Positions 10,170 through 23,136 of a stretch of DNA of 64,000 nt are shown one piece after another (the stretch's first letter is position 1; each line of letters opens with the position of its first letter). Source of the DNA: Tetrastigma voinierianum (Eukaryota; Streptophyta; Magnoliopsida; Vitales; Vitaceae); the NCBI GenBank assembly GCA_016808115.1, contig JAEQBH010002431.1:62001-126000 (forward strand), read 5' to 3'. The notes under the pieces were generated by a model that was given only the letters and a program-made list of their open reading frames with translations, was not told the origin of the DNA and ran no database searches. The position numbers and the translations under genes were made by a program.

Positions 10170-12466
10170 TTTACAGTATCTTTCTCCCATTCGATTTTTC
10201 TTGGGACTGACTTTGGTCTCAGTTGAGTTTGGTTCTTCGAATGAGTTATAGCGTCAAACCAAGTGGGAGAGACTGGAGTTAAAAATACCCAGGTGGTTAC
10301 AGGCTGACAGATAAAAGCTAAATGGGGTTGTCTTCAGCTGGAATGGCAGCAGCTCTTAGAAGCTAAGCATGGTGTTTTATTTCAACTGCAATGACATGTC
10401 AGCTCAACAATCTCAGTAGTGTGTTTATGACGCTTTTCGAAGGTACAGGGTTGTCGTCCAGTAATTTTGTTTTATCAAATCATTTAAGCTCTTTTAGGAC
10501 CCATTACACTCTAGGCCACTATATGATTTACGTCCATGATTCTATAACTAAAAATTTTTGCAGTTCTTTACGATTGATTCTGAAGTGTGAAACTAAGCTT
10601 GCGTAACGATGCCCGGTAGAAAACCATGTAGCAGCGAAAGTCAATATCATTATGATGAGTTGTGTCAGGTTGTTCTTTGAAATTAGCACGTGACCATCTT
10701 TGTGTTGTTTTCGTTCTTGTTCTTTTTCTTTTTCTTTTTTGGTTACGTTTATCATTTATTTGTGTAGCTAAGGATTCCACACTTCTTTGCCTTGTTCCCG
10801 CTTATCATCTGCTTCGGACGTTAATTCGTTTAAATTCATATGAATCTCAATTTGTTCCCCCCATTGATAAATTGGGCTTTAGTCAATCATTTAGTTTTTA
10901 GAAATTTTGAGAAGAACTGAGAAGATATTGTCATGCACGACAATGCTTTATTTTTTATTTTTGGTTTGAGTCTATGCTTAGATTTTTGGAGAATATTTAA
11001 ATTTTATCTATTAAAAAATAAAAAAAAGGACTATTTAGATATTTTCATACGTAACCATGTTTGATAAGATCGGGTTTGGTTTTTTAAAAATTCATATATT
11101 GTTCCAAATTAAAGGTTAGACAATTCGGTATCTTTCCTTTTATTTCTTTTAAGATCAACATTATCATAATTTGTCATGTAAATGTTCCTGTTCCAGATGC
11201 ATAAATGTGGTGGTGAGATTTATATTTATGCTAAAATATACAGAATGTTGTGTTACAGGATAGTAGTTCAAATGGATTTATTTGGAATGGGTCAGCCCAC
11301 ACGTAAATGGACAAAAGTGGTATTCCTGAAGCCTCGGGTGATTCTGATCTTGTCGTCGGTGTATCTGCATTCATGTAAAGAATCAGCCTTAAAATAACAT
11401 AAAAAACACTCTTGAAAAAAGAGTAAGGAGCGAGCAAACTTACAACAACTCTATGTTGAACTTGTTTTCCATTTCAATTGGAAGACCGACTTGGCCACCC
11501 ACGATGGCTGCATCATCCATGGTAATCCCATATGTGTTTGCTCCAATTTTCTGCCACATTCCTATCTCCCTTTTCTTTACCAAAAGAAAGATTTCAAATT
11601 TTAGTATCTAGGGTTTTTGTTTTTGCTTTTATATTTTATTTTGAAATTCTTTCGTTGATATATCATTAATGAACATTTCCTTATTCAATTTTAATCTATT
11701 TATTTATCGTTCCCCTGAACCGCATCCGGAAAAGAGCTCTTAGAAACTGTTTCCAGATTATTATTAAAAAAGAAAAAAAAGAAAAAAAAAGCTGGCTAAA
11801 GATTTAAATATAAAAATTATAAAAAATACTCGTTCAAATTTTAGTAAGCGTTCTCATATTAAAAATATTTTCATAAAAAATTATATATTTGGTCATATTT
11901 AGAAGATGCTAAAAATATGAATCGATTTTGATACTATAAAATTACTGAAATTAATATTTACAGGAAATTTTTTAAAAGCTTATTTTAGAAAAGAACCTTA
12001 ATATGTTAGAAGCAATTCGAGTCTAAAAGATATTACAAATTTGTATGCAATGAAAGTTTTAATATATGTTTGTATTTTAATGTGATGTAAAAATTACATT
12101 TTAATAATAAGTAAAAACACTTTTTTGTAGCACCTTAAATTTATTCTAAAAAGCAAACTTCAAATTGTTTTATGCTGTGCTGAAGTCTTGAAATTAAAAA
12201 TATTATTTTTGGTCTAAACAACAGAAAATCCAACAGAACCCAGCCCACCTTTTTGTTTCTTTTCGGTAGGGGAGTTATGGACGAAAATCAGTGTTTTACA
12301 AAGCCCAAAACGTATATGAGAGATAAGGAAACGGAGTTTAATGTCGAAATGATTCAAATCTGAAAAAAAGAATGCATAAATAAATTTCTCTTCAAAATAA
12401 TCATCTATCAATCTCACCCCAAAATAATCATAAAAACTAATCTTTGAATCCAGTGTGTTTTGAATT
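10170..12466. other. Unassigned AT-rich region
   Basis: No gene recognised. A stretch at about 11258-11385 is protein-like in one frame (SGIPEASGDSDLVVGVS) after a TTACAG acceptor-like site, but it has an in-frame stop and no known match. The remainder is A/T-rich with poly-A and poly-T runs. Confidence 0.3.
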
Positions 12467-12663
12467 GCATTCACCAATTATGGTGTTTAAAAATTGACTT
12501 TAAAATCACATTTATTTTGAAAATTAACTTTAAAATCATAAGTGGTAAATACAGTTTTAAAAATTAACCTAAAACAAGTGAATGCGCTTTAAAAAATTAA
12601 CATAAAACTGAAGTTAGTGAATACAATTTTAAGGTAATTTTCAAAACCACAGTCACTGAATGC
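12467..12663. mobile_element. MITE-like element with terminal inverted repeats
   Basis: The left end GCATTCACCAATTATGG..AAAAATTGAC pairs with the minus-strand right end GCATTCAGTGACTGTGG..AAAATTACC, an imperfect inverted repeat of roughly 40 bp. The 197-bp body is made of repeated AAAATTAAC and TAAAA phrases in alternating orientation and codes for nothing. A clean target duplication was not found. This fits a short non-autonomous DNA element common in plant introns and intergenic DNA. Confidence 0.6.
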
Positions 12664-15600
12664 GGTCGTAGGAAAGGCAAGGTGTGTAAAGTTCCGGAGT
12701 AGGCAGGCAACAGTTTTTGTAGGTGGTACTACTCTATCAAATAGTGGTGGTTTATCACAAAGGGTTTCATTATTTTTAAATCAAAGAAATGAAAAGGTTG
12801 CATTAACTCATCATATTTGCCCGATCCTTGGAAAATTGAGCCCAAGCAATATGTCCACGAAACTTCAGCTACACCTAACACGTCTATCGAACAAAACTAA
12901 GTATTATATTAGATATGAAAGAAACGAGGTGTTAAGCCCACAGAAATTGTCCGCTTTTGTTCACACATCCACCTGCGTCCCCATAAGGTCATTGGAAGCA
13001 TTCTCTAGCCAACTGTCTGTCTCTTGCAACACATTAAGGGTGCGATGGGTCAGATTGTATTGATCTAACAATCTTTCCACATATCATCATAAACCTCTTA
13101 TGAGCTACCATTTTAATACTACATTTATCTATTATTTGTGCCTAACAATGTGAACCAAAATGCATCACCATTTTGAAAGAGACTACAACCAAGCAAACAG
13201 ATTCTATTTACAAAAAAAAAAAAACAAGCAATACTACTCCTAAAATGTGTAACCATTGTGTATATAAAAGTGAAACATAACTGAACCAAATCAATCATAT
13301 TTTTCCTTTCTGCCATTTTCTGTTCTCTCTCGGGCCTTTTCTCAAGCATATAATCTACATCTGCTTTTCTTCTCAAATATCCATAAATTTCTTCTTTGGG
13401 CGATAAATTGGTATTATATATTTTTATGCTTTTTCCAGTATACTGTGACAGTATTGGCTGTGCTGTATATACTAAACAGTACTATGGGTGATGTACGATG
13501 TTGCTAAGATTGATCCAGGTTTAATATGAAACTCTGTTTATTAATTTTCTGTGAGATTTTGATCATTTCCCAACAACTTGCTAGTGTCAAATGAATCCAT
13601 TGTTATGGTTTTTGAGTATATTTGTTATACAGATTATATATGCACAATCTTCAGCAATTCTTGATGGTCAAGGGCTCCACTTACAACCATGCCCAGACTA
13701 CAGCCTCCCAGACACATTTTCCTCCCAGGCATTTCTTCGAACACCTCGTGCCTTCATTTTCCTCAAAATAAGCACAAACCACCCATAGGATCTGACTTAG
13801 CCAAAAGCTTTAGAAAGACAGATTGGCTGAGGTTTAGTCACATAAGTCAGGCAGAGAGAAGAGACGACAACAACCACACATAATTTTGAAGCATTATTTA
13901 TATTGTACATGTTTGTTTCTGTTTTCTACCTTTTTCTGATCTGGGACCTTACCTTATAAACTTTACTTGTTGTTAAGTAAATCTCAGAAACTCTTAAAGC
14001 TCTTACTGAAAATGGGGTGAGGATTCTTCAGAGAAATGCAGAGAGAAAATAACCATTATTCAGCTTTCCTAAACACCTTACGTGCAACAAAGGCCTCTCT
14101 GTCTAACACTCTGTATTCCCCTGTTTCTCTCCCTCTGTTACTTGAACGAATCTTCCCTCTCACTGAAACCCAAGTTGCAGCAAACCAGAAACGTGAAGGG
14201 AAGAGCAAGACTTAGAAGAATTCAAGAAGACCCCAAAGTGAAGAATCAAGATCGATCAAACACTTCTCTTGGCTTTCGCCAAAATTCAGAAATAATTAAA
14301 CAGCCTTACACACCAGAAGAAGCTCCTTACAAGACTCGTATCTCATACCAGAAAATTCCCAAACATTACCTTAGGATATTTTTCTTTTCCACCAAGGACT
14401 TTGATTTTGGCTATTAGACAACACAGAGCAAATCTGGAGGCCTTCTTGTTGCCGAAACTATCTGATCTTCAATTTACTTAGCTTTTGCCAAAAAAATCAC
14501 AAACAATAAATACGACAAGAGATCACCTTGTCAATGGGCACCAAGCCAAGTCTGTAGATCTTCTTGTTGAGACCAATATGGTTCACCACCAATCTTACCA
14601 AGAAGATGGCTCCACCAATCTGAAAGGTAACCGCGTGACAATATGGATTTTCATTTGATTCGTATTGCGGATAGACTTAAAAATTATCAACGAAAAAAAT
14701 GGCCTATGGAGGCTGTTGTGGATCAGACCTTGCAAGCAGCTTCCCATGTATGATACAAGATTATCCATGGTGCCATGCAAGAAGAAAAAAAGGAGAAAAT
14801 TCAGAGGAATTTCTCCAACCAGAAAATAACATCTGCAAACAAAGGCAGACCATGCACCAAGCTGAGCACAGGAGTCTCTCTCAATCTCTCATTCTGTCTT
14901 GATCTTCTGCTCAGATCCAATCTTTCCAAAGTTCTCTCCCAAAAAAACTCTCCGACCTTAGTACTAAAAGAAAAAGCAAGTCTGTTACAGAGAACTGTTA
15001 TTTATCAACTCTATTTAACATCTAGCTTAAATCCAAACATTAAGTTAAAAAAACAATGTACACCTTACTCTTTAAATTTGGTCTCAAATAATTATACATC
15101 TAAAACATGATCAAGTTTCTAATAGATATTGAAAGTTAAGATTTCTGTCTACTATCACACTATTCAATTCTAATAATGGGTTTATAAATATTTATAATAT
15201 GTAGATCTCAAAAATAAAAATATAAAAAATTAGCTAGGCCTAAATCAACTAACTAGTAATACCACATATAAAATTGTCTCCATGTCACCATTAAGGATAA
15301 TATTTTTTTTCCTTTTCTTTTGTATGGTAACTTAATTTTATTTTGTTATCTGCCACTAAGTTGAATGGCTAATTGTTTAGATTCAATTGTTTTTAATTCA
15401 ATATCAGCGTAATTTAAAATACTTATATTTCTATCAAATGGTATAAGTTGTTTTTCTTTTCCCATTTAAGTTTGATATGATTTAAATTTTCACTTTTCTA
15501 AGTAAAAATTTAGTTGTAATGCAACAAAAAACTATTAAATTCTATTAATGATAGATTTTGTTCATGACTTTTTCTATATTAAGGATTTAACTTTTAAGTT

Positions 15601-15971
15601 ATATTATAATTTAGCGTTAATTGATCAAAATTTGAGTTTCAAGTTAATTTTGAAGATCAGTGATCTTTTATTATTAGCCTTATTCAATTTTGTCTTACTC
15701 ATGTTGATGTTCAAATTTTCATATGCACACCCCTGATTTGCTTATTGGTCTTGTTCTGCTAGAATGAAAAGAATGTATATAAGAGCTCAAAAACCTTTAA
15801 TGCTTTGCTTTTTGTACTTATTTATTTGTTTCTATTAGTTAGACTTTTTTTCTTATTTATTTCCTTCCATCAATAGCACTTTGACAATATTAAAATCATG
15901 AGAGAAAAATGTGCATAACTTTTAGCTAGAGCAGCACAACTTCTAATACCTTTTGCTATGGAGGGAGGAAA
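12664..15971. other. Unassigned AT-rich region with two weak ORFs
   Basis: Two plus-strand ORFs deserve mention but not a gene call. 13591-13788 (65 aa) starts with a signal-peptide-like hydrophobic run (PLLWFLSIFVIQIIYAQ). 14082-14417 (111 aa) has a hydrophobic start followed by a basic, Lys/Arg/Gln-rich stretch. Neither has a recognised domain or convincing splice context. No leucine-rich repeats occur here, although the pseudogene starting at 15972 lacks its N-terminal half. Confidence 0.25.
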
Positions 15972-16625
15972 ATGAATTACAATAACTTGAATAGAAGTTT
16001 ACCTGAGATTATCAATGGAACTTAAACCTGCAATTCTAAAAGTCCTTTGCCTAATTTCATGGAGTTAGACTTGTACAATAATAAATTGATGGGGAAATTG
16101 TCAAATTGGTTGGGCAGGCTTAAAAATCTTAGGACACTCAATTCATTCAACAATGAACTTGAAGGTCCCATCTCTACTTATTTATGTACATTGCAACACT
16201 TGGAATCTCTGGATCTTTCAAGAAATAAGTTGAATGGAAGTCTCCTAGATTGTATAGGACAACTTTCTAAACTTAAAAATTTGGATGTTGGTTTCAATCA
16301 ATTGTGTGGAACTCTCTCTAAACAACATTTTTGGAAGCTAAGTAAGTTGAAGGATCTAGTAATGGACTCCAATTCTTTCCATTTGAATGTTAGTTCTAGT
16401 TGGGTTCCCCCTTTCTGGTTGAGATATCTTTCTATGGGTTCGCCTGGAGTCATTTCAAGCTTAGCTTGATATTGGAAGAATCTCAGGAATACTTTAGTCT
16501 CTCATTGCTAGCATTTCAAGTATTAGGTGTTTGTGGAATATTTCTTTTAATCTGCACTACTTGATTATTTCTCACAATCAGTTACAAGGTCAGTTACCTA
16601 ATTCATTAAAATTTTCTACTAGTCA
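15972..16625 (+). pseudogene. LRR receptor-like protein pseudogene, N-terminal fragment
   Basis: This is part of the extracellular leucine-rich-repeat domain of a plant receptor-like protein of the EIX/Cf class (cell-surface immune receptor without kinase). Clear LRR units are visible: ELDLYNNKLMGKLSNWLGRL, LESLDLSRNKLNGSLLD and LKNLDVGFNQLCGTLSKQHF, then NVSSSWVPPFWLRYLSMGS, and near 16560-16610 ISHNQLQGQLPNSLKF. Their order and spacing match the family. The longest frame is 16047-16469. An in-frame stop lies at 16022-16024 and more frame breaks follow 16469. The signal peptide, N-terminal cap and first repeats are absent upstream. An LTR insertion separates it from its second half at 20372. 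Confidence 0.88.
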
Positions 16626-18252
16626 CATCTTGAAGGATAAGTATAAGCCAGGAAATTCAATTTAAGAAAAATGAGCAAATAGTATTGATAAAAGCCAGAA
16701 ATTTTAAATCTGTGGGATAATGAAATGGACTTCAGATTTGGAATCGTCTCGCGAAATCTAAATTCTGCGTGAATTTCGTCGGTCAGGAGCAGTCGAAATT
16801 TCAATTTTGAGACTTTGGGTGTGGATATTAAATATGGCGGTTTGTAGGGAGGCATTAATGATGTGAAAAAAGTCACTGCTACGTATGCGCGCTGTGACAC
16901 ATGTTCTCGTGATTGGTGAGGATGATGGAGATGAATGGGTTAGATTAGGCCATGTGTCGAAAATCCAAAACTTGGGACCTGATAGATTTTTGAAAAGTTT
17001 AAATGAATAAAACGAGAAAGGAATGGTTTTGTTTGGAAGCATAAAGCGTCTGCGATGAGTGGGAGTTCCAGTTTTGAGAGAGTGTGTGTTTTATCTACAG
17101 ATTTCCGGCGTTCTCGTGACGAAACAGTCGATCTGTGTGAAGTACAGCGTGGGCGCTTTATTTTGTGGAGTTAGGCAACTCGAGTGGGATCTTTTCACTG
17201 CTTGGTTCGATTCTTTGTTTAGAGCGGGTTTTATGGATGGGGATTTGTTAAGGCACCGAGATAGTAGTGTTTCGTTTCAAAACCTTTGAGCCAGGAGTGG
17301 AAGAAATCCACACTTGTGTGGTAGTGAGCGGTCAGAGCTGAGGTTTATTTGTTCACGTGATTTGTTGTGTGATTTATTGTGCATTTGGGTGATTGAAATG
17401 AATTGCTTGATTAGTTAATTAGCCCAGTGTGTGCTAATTTTGGTGTTATTAAATTGTAGATTGAATAATATGAATTGTGTGAATTAATTTTGTTAATATA
17501 TCATGCAAATATATTAGCGTGATAAGATAATGCATTCCATATGCACCTGTAAGACTTAGATGGTAGGTGTGAGTGCATGACAGAGTTAAATCAAAGTTAA
17601 AACGAAACAACATGAAAAGGAATTTCCAAGAAGATTTTCTCCGAAGAATTGCGCTGAGAGTGGTCCAACAAGCTTCATCTCACATGACCCATAACTATCT
17701 TCTGAAAAATTATCCAAATAATTCGCCGGCTTGCATCCAATATATTTTTACTCAGTAATCTTAGTAAGTTCGAGAACAAAAAGCTTTTGGTTTTGGAAAC
17801 TATATTTTTGTATTCAAGATTCGCTTTCGTGCACGTGCGAGGTGAGGTGATGACCTCAAGACATGGGATTGGGCATGTGCATTCAAGTAGATCACGATTT
17901 CGCTTGAGGACAAGTGCTAATACACGCGCACTTAGCTAAGTAACCTACGGTGAATTATCACTACCTGGCTTACCACCCCGTCGAGGATCATTATTTCGAC
18001 ATACAAGGATTATAATACAGAAGACGACGCCTCACTAGAGTTTGCAGAAGAAAGCCTGCCATGGCTTTTTAGATACTTTTGTATAACATGTATTAGAAAT
18101 TGTAAATTTAATATATGCTAGAATTAAGAGTGACTTATTAACTCTCAACCATGTAATATAGTTTTGATATATATTTTTGCGTAGTATTGATGTATGGGCC
18201 CAAGTGGCCATTTTGTCGATGGACCCTCGTAAAAGTGTAAACGTCGACATGT

Positions 18253-20227
18253 TGTAAGACCCGAGAAATTCAAATTTCTGGAATAAGGGCGTAATTTTGA
18301 TTACAAATTATAATTACCGCAAAGTCCTAATACTCCTCTAGATTCAGATGATCGAAACGGATTGCACCGCTTAATCGTCTCAAATCTGGCCAAGACGTAA
18401 ATTCTCGCGCATTTGTCGGTGACAATGGAAATGCAAGACGCCGAGGCATCGCGCTTCGTGCTATCAGAACGATTTTCGACGCGACGAAGACAAATAAGAT
18501 TTACTCATGTACCATAAGTGGTAAGGAGTAGAGAAATGGAAATGGACGGCCGAGATAGTGCCGAATGTCAAAACTCGAGGTTAAGGGAATTAATTGTTTA
18601 ATTGGAATTAAATGATAAGAAAGCAAAGTAGGAACAGTGGTCTTCTTCTCCAAATATTAAAAGTGAGCAAAACGGGCGTGGTAACTGTAGGGGCTTGACG
18701 CAGAGAGGAGCAGATTGAGGAGAAATTTAGAGAGAGAGAGTACTCCTCTCTGTGAAATACGCACGACTGTCAGGCGGTCTTCGAGGCAAGAAGGAGAAAT
18801 GTTCTACGCAGACAAGCTACGCTATGGACCTGGATAACTGGAGTTTCTTCCAAACTTCAGGTAGATTTTCTCCCTACTTGGGTTTTATTCCCATTTTTAG
18901 TACTTTTCGAATGTTTGAATCGTTAGCCATTAGGGGTTTGCTTGACCTGGGGTCCCAAACATTGGGACCGACCTGCAAAATTTTGAAATTAAAATGGAGC
19001 AAACAGGGTCGCCCATGATTGAAAATGGTGTAAAAGGGTTGTTTGTGTAAATCATGCTTGATTGAATTTGGCCGGGAATGGTCATGGAATTTCAAGTTCA
19101 CCAAGTGAACCGTTGATTTGAGACCTTCGAATTATAAACTCAGGGTTTACCTATTCCCTAAACAATATTCAAGAATATACCAGAAATTATGTAAGGTTTG
19201 GTTAAGTAATTCACCTAATTGTTTCTCAGGTTTGAAACATTAGCCCAAGAGAGCTAATTTTGATGCGTGAATGATAATTACATAACATGTTTGTGTGATT
19301 TAATTTTATGCGAATATATCTACGTTTATATATTCGCATACGATCGAATTTGAATCGCATACATGATTCCATATGCACCGGAACATCCTAGGAATATAGG
19401 AGTTAGTGCATGAGATGAGTCTAGAGTGTCAGCAGGCTCCTGAGGGTAGTCTAAATGTAAATTATCGGAGGGTAGTCCAAATCAAATAATATATATCAAC
19501 CAATGGAGCGTCTGGGGCTTGATATTTATTCATCGGAGGGTACCCACAAACAAATAATATATATATATATCAATCGTCTGAAATGCACTGAATTGATATA
19601 TATATATTCATCGAGGGTTGTCCACCAATAATATAATACCCCCATAATGAGTTTAGCGAAAGTGAGAGAGTCGGTGAGGACTCCTGGATCCGAGTTGGTC
19701 ACAGACATTCAAGTAGGATCATGCATTTGCTTGAATGAGTGTTTACTTCTTAAACATCAGACCGCACTTGTAAAGCAATAGTGCGCCCCACTTAGTACGA
19801 CATTCTCCTACCAGCTTTAGCTCACCCCGTCAACTCTCTATTTTGGCGTATAGAGCGGCGTAGGGACCCGCTCGCCCTAGAGACTCAGATTAGAAGAAAA
19901 GCCGATTGTGGCTTGGTTTGATCATATTCCATGTATTAGAATTTTTCTAATTTTAATATATGTCGATAAGAGTAAATTATTAACTCTTTCAAAACTATCG
20001 ATATAGTTGTTGTAGTATGATGAGTATTGTTTATAGGCCCAAGTGGCCGCCTTACCTATACTCGTGAATATATCTGGACTGCTTGGGATGTGCATTTGCG
20101 TGTTATATTCGGGTGAGCTCCCCGTACAAAGGAGACTCTCGTCGGGCTGAAAATGCCCGTCACCCGACATTCACGAGCATTCGCTGGTTGACGTGGTAGT
20201 CAAATCCACCTCGGGGTTTTGGGCTCA
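18253..20227 (+). mobile_element. Solo LTR K nested in LTR J, with 5-bp target duplication
   Basis: It begins TGTAAGACCCGAGAAATTC and ends GGGGTTTTGGGCTCA. CATGT flanks it exactly on both sides (18248-18252 and 20228-20232). The length of 1975 bp is close to other family members. It carries the family marks: a purine-rich leader (18705-18745), the palindromic tandem block (19440-19640), the AAGAGT/ACTCTT hairpin (19968-19988) and a GGCCCAAGTGGCC box (near 20037). It lacks the internal region, so LTR-LTR recombination is inferred. Confidence 0.92.
19440..19640. repeat. Palindromic tandem block inside LTR K
   Basis: Repeats of a phrase like TCGGAGGGTA.TCCA alternate with AATATATATCAA..TTGATAT palindromes roughly every 70-75 bp. 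The same block occurs at 56810-57040 and, reversed, at 61290-61510. Confidence 0.65.
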
Positions 20228-20371
20228 CATGTTGTATTTTTGGTAGAGCTCCCTGTGACAAAGGAGACTTTGCCCGATTAGTTAGTGGTGTGCTCTAAGT
20301 TACCCGACATCCACGAAGATTCTACGGCTGACGGACATGCCAACTGACACCCTGCAGATTGGGGCGTCACA

Positions 20372-21660
20372 GGTCATCCCATCAAACATAGGTGAATATC
20401 TTCCTAACTTGCTTTTTCTTTCTGTTGACAGGGACCATCCCAGCTTCCATAGAACACCTCACCTCTCTGAAGTCATGGATTTTTCAAGGATTAATTTGAT
20501 TGGAAGCATTCCTTCTACCATAAATAACTGCTCTTTCCTAGTTGTTCTAAACCTTGGAAATAACTTCGTGTCTGGGATGATACCAAAGTCGTTGGGTCAG
20601 TTACAGTATCTCGGATCGCTACACCTAAACAAAAAGCTTTCAGAGAGCTCCTTTATCTTTCGGTAAAATTTAAATTAATTTGGATGTCCTTGATCTCGCC
20701 ATAATATATATCGTCAGTTCTTACTTGGATTGAATTGCTTTGGTGAATCTTGTATACTTCAAATTTGAGGTTAATCTATTTTCTTCTCGGAAGACTTCCT
20801 TCCACCTTCAAATTTAATCTCCCCATGTCGTGGACATCGCACAAAGCAATGTGATGGGTGAAATTCCCAAGAACTTTGTGAGCTTTAAAGGTATGGCTCA
20901 AGAGCATATAACATGAATATATATCATTTGTATTACTCAGGAGTATTGTATCTTGTGCGAAGAGCGATTGGTTGTGATTAGGTAGGTCTAGATCTTGAAT
21001 ACATTAGGACTCTTTCTCTTATGGTTATCATAGATCTATCAAACAATAATTTAAATTAGGTTCCCCAAATAACAAAATTATGCAGTTTTGGCGGTTTGAA
21101 CTTGTCGATTCAAATTAATGTTGATTCTTCAAAAGCGATTCAGGTTGAAGGAATTGTTATCTCTTGATCTATCAAGCTACAAGCTCTTTGGCGCAATCCC
21201 TTCTATCATGGCTTCAATGTCATTTTTGGGTTATTTAAATATGTCAAATAATAAATTTTCTGGTAAGATCCCTTCTGAATGATGACAACTTCGGCGAGTC
21301 GACCTTTATGAAATCGACCTATCTGCAGGAGACCACTCGCCGCAAAGTGCCAGATTGAAGATCATATGAAGAAGCGAAGTGTTGTCACTTTGTTAATGAT
21401 AAAGATAATTGGTGGCTACGATGATCAATGAACACTTGAGTGTCGGCGATTTGCTGGGTATCTTGGTTCATATTTTGTTTTTTGGTAATGAGGAAATCTT
21501 GGTGTGAGGCCTATTTTGATTTTGTGGATGACATTGTCAAATGGTTGTTGAGAGGAAGGGCAGCGAATGCCAAAAGTTATCCTAGAAGGCGATAGATTTT
21601 GTTTGTAACTCTTCCTATGCTTTGTATGTCATTATGAGCTTTGGAAAGTGAATTTTTCAT
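20372..21660 (+). pseudogene. LRR receptor-like protein pseudogene, C-terminal fragment
   Basis: This continues the receptor-like protein cut at 16625. It opens with VIPSNIGEYLPNLLFLSV, then LIGSIPSTINNCSFLVVLNL and MIPKSLGQLQYLGSLHLN (frame open to 20666). After frame breaks it resumes with a VVDIAQSNVMGEIPKNF unit (about 20820-20880), the GMAQE island motif (20890-20910), TLSLMVIIDLSNNNLN (about 21009-21055) and a last repeat, SFLGYLNMSNNKFSGKIPSE (21218-21280), ending in stops at 21281. A hydrophobic stretch near 21440-21490 (LLGILVHILFFGN) followed by a basic tail (about 21540-21590) corresponds to the transmembrane segment and short cytoplasmic tail. Many stops and shifts make it non-functional. 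Joining the two halves across the LTR gives the usual family order. Confidence 0.87.
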
Positions 21661-23136
21661 CATAGTTGCAATACAAGAAAAGATTTGGTTTTCAATTCTG
21701 TCGTAAGTTAATTTATGTATGCATTTTACACTTTCAATTTCTAATTCTAATTCTAATCCTTGTTAAATTAAGTTGCGATTTTTAAAGGCTATAACCTGTT
21801 TAACTGCTATTGAAATCAGGACCTCTCCTTTGTCATCAGTAACATTCTCCATTGTAAAGCGTGCAAAACCTCATCTTGGTCATCTTCAGGATAATGAGAA
21901 GGAAAATTGGACTTCTTTTACTTGAGACTCATTAGTGTTCTTTGGGTAGATGATCGATCATCTCCATATACACAACACAAATATATGAATAGAAACAAGT
22001 CAATTAACCAAGAACACCTAAAATTCACACAGTAACCAACCTTTATTTAGTCACTAAAACATGAAATATATAAACAAATCAACTCGATCTACCCATATAT
22101 TATATACCCAGATCAGAAAACAATTGGAGCATAGAAAAATGCAGTCACAACTTCATTATTTGATGGGATAAACATAAGCAATCTCATGGCCAGAGATTTT
22201 ATCATAACATAGGAACCTAATAGGAATCAATCAAATAGGCAGAATTTATCAAATCAAGTATATGAGCAAATGATTTTAAGCGTGAAAACCTATGCCCAAT
22301 GTGATAAAAGCAACTGGGGCCAAGCTAGGCAACCCAACACCTCCGCTAATATAATTAATGGATTCTGCGATTTTTAATGGTTTCGTAGTGTAGTTTTAAA
22401 AAACACTAGTATTTTTTATTTATAATATTTGCGATATTTTCAACATAATTTATTCTTTAAGTTAAATATAAAAATGTGACTTTTCTTTGAATTTTAAGCG
22501 ACATTTCAATATCAATTTTTATTAAGGGTTGTGGTATAAGTAAAAAATGAATAAATTACAAGTAGCACCTAAAGTGTTATATTATCTTTTATCATATTCT
22601 TTAAGTATTATTTTTTCAAGAAATTACATTAAATGTGGAATTTAATGACAAAAAAAAAAGAAAAAAAAAAGAGAAAGGAGAGTGGTTGGAAACTCTTCTA
22701 TTCGCTTCATTTATTCTCCAAAGTCTCTGGTAAAGGATTAAGTTACGTAATTAAACTCAAAACAATAGTATACAATTCATATGTGATAATTTATTATATT
22801 TAATGTTTGATTTTGAATAGAACTTGTTTGTATTATCACTCACTAAATTTAATTTTTAACTATGTGATAACAACTCATCCAATCTCATTTTAAATAATTT
22901 TAAGTTTAGATATTGTTAGGGATGAGGCGAATGGGCGGGTTTCTTTGGAGTTGTTGTTCTTGAAATCTTGGAACTACTATGGCTGTTTGTTTCCCGAGAA
23001 AGTGTGAAATGTATCGATGGCTGTTGTTGAGAGAAAACATTTGGCAGGGTGCATCTATATATATATATATATATAAATTCACTTACTAGTGTGTGTGGTG
23101 TCTTATCATTTCTTTATCCCAAAAATACTCTTTTTA
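21661..23136. other. AT-rich intergenic DNA
   Basis: No coding similarity. It contains short A/T runs and a (TA)10 microsatellite at about 23055-23075. Confidence 0.4.

Larger units (their letters stand above)
16642..20371 (+). mobile_element. Solo LTR J (TGTAAGACCC family) in the LRR pseudogene, itself interrupted
   Basis: The left edge TATAAGCCAGGAAATTC is a mutated TGTAAGACCCGAGAAATTC. The right edge is GGGGCGTCACA at 20361-20371, the usual end of this family. The body is shared with the LTRs at 18253, 28059 and 55471 (for example GGAATCGTCTC.CGAAATCTA near 16741, and GGGCCCAAGTGGCC near 18196). LTR K occupies 18253-20227, and the last ~139 bp of J resume at 20233 with their own GGTAGAGCTCCCTGTGAC and CGACATCCACGA. 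Possible target duplication (A/G)GTCA lies at 16621-16625 and 20372-20376, in which case the true left edge is about 16 bp further left. There is no internal region, so it is a solo LTR. Confidence 0.82.

Noticed and set aside
14082..14417. 111-aa ORF with hydrophobic N-terminus
   Set aside because: No domain, no gene context, and basic low-complexity content. Mentioned only within the unassigned region.
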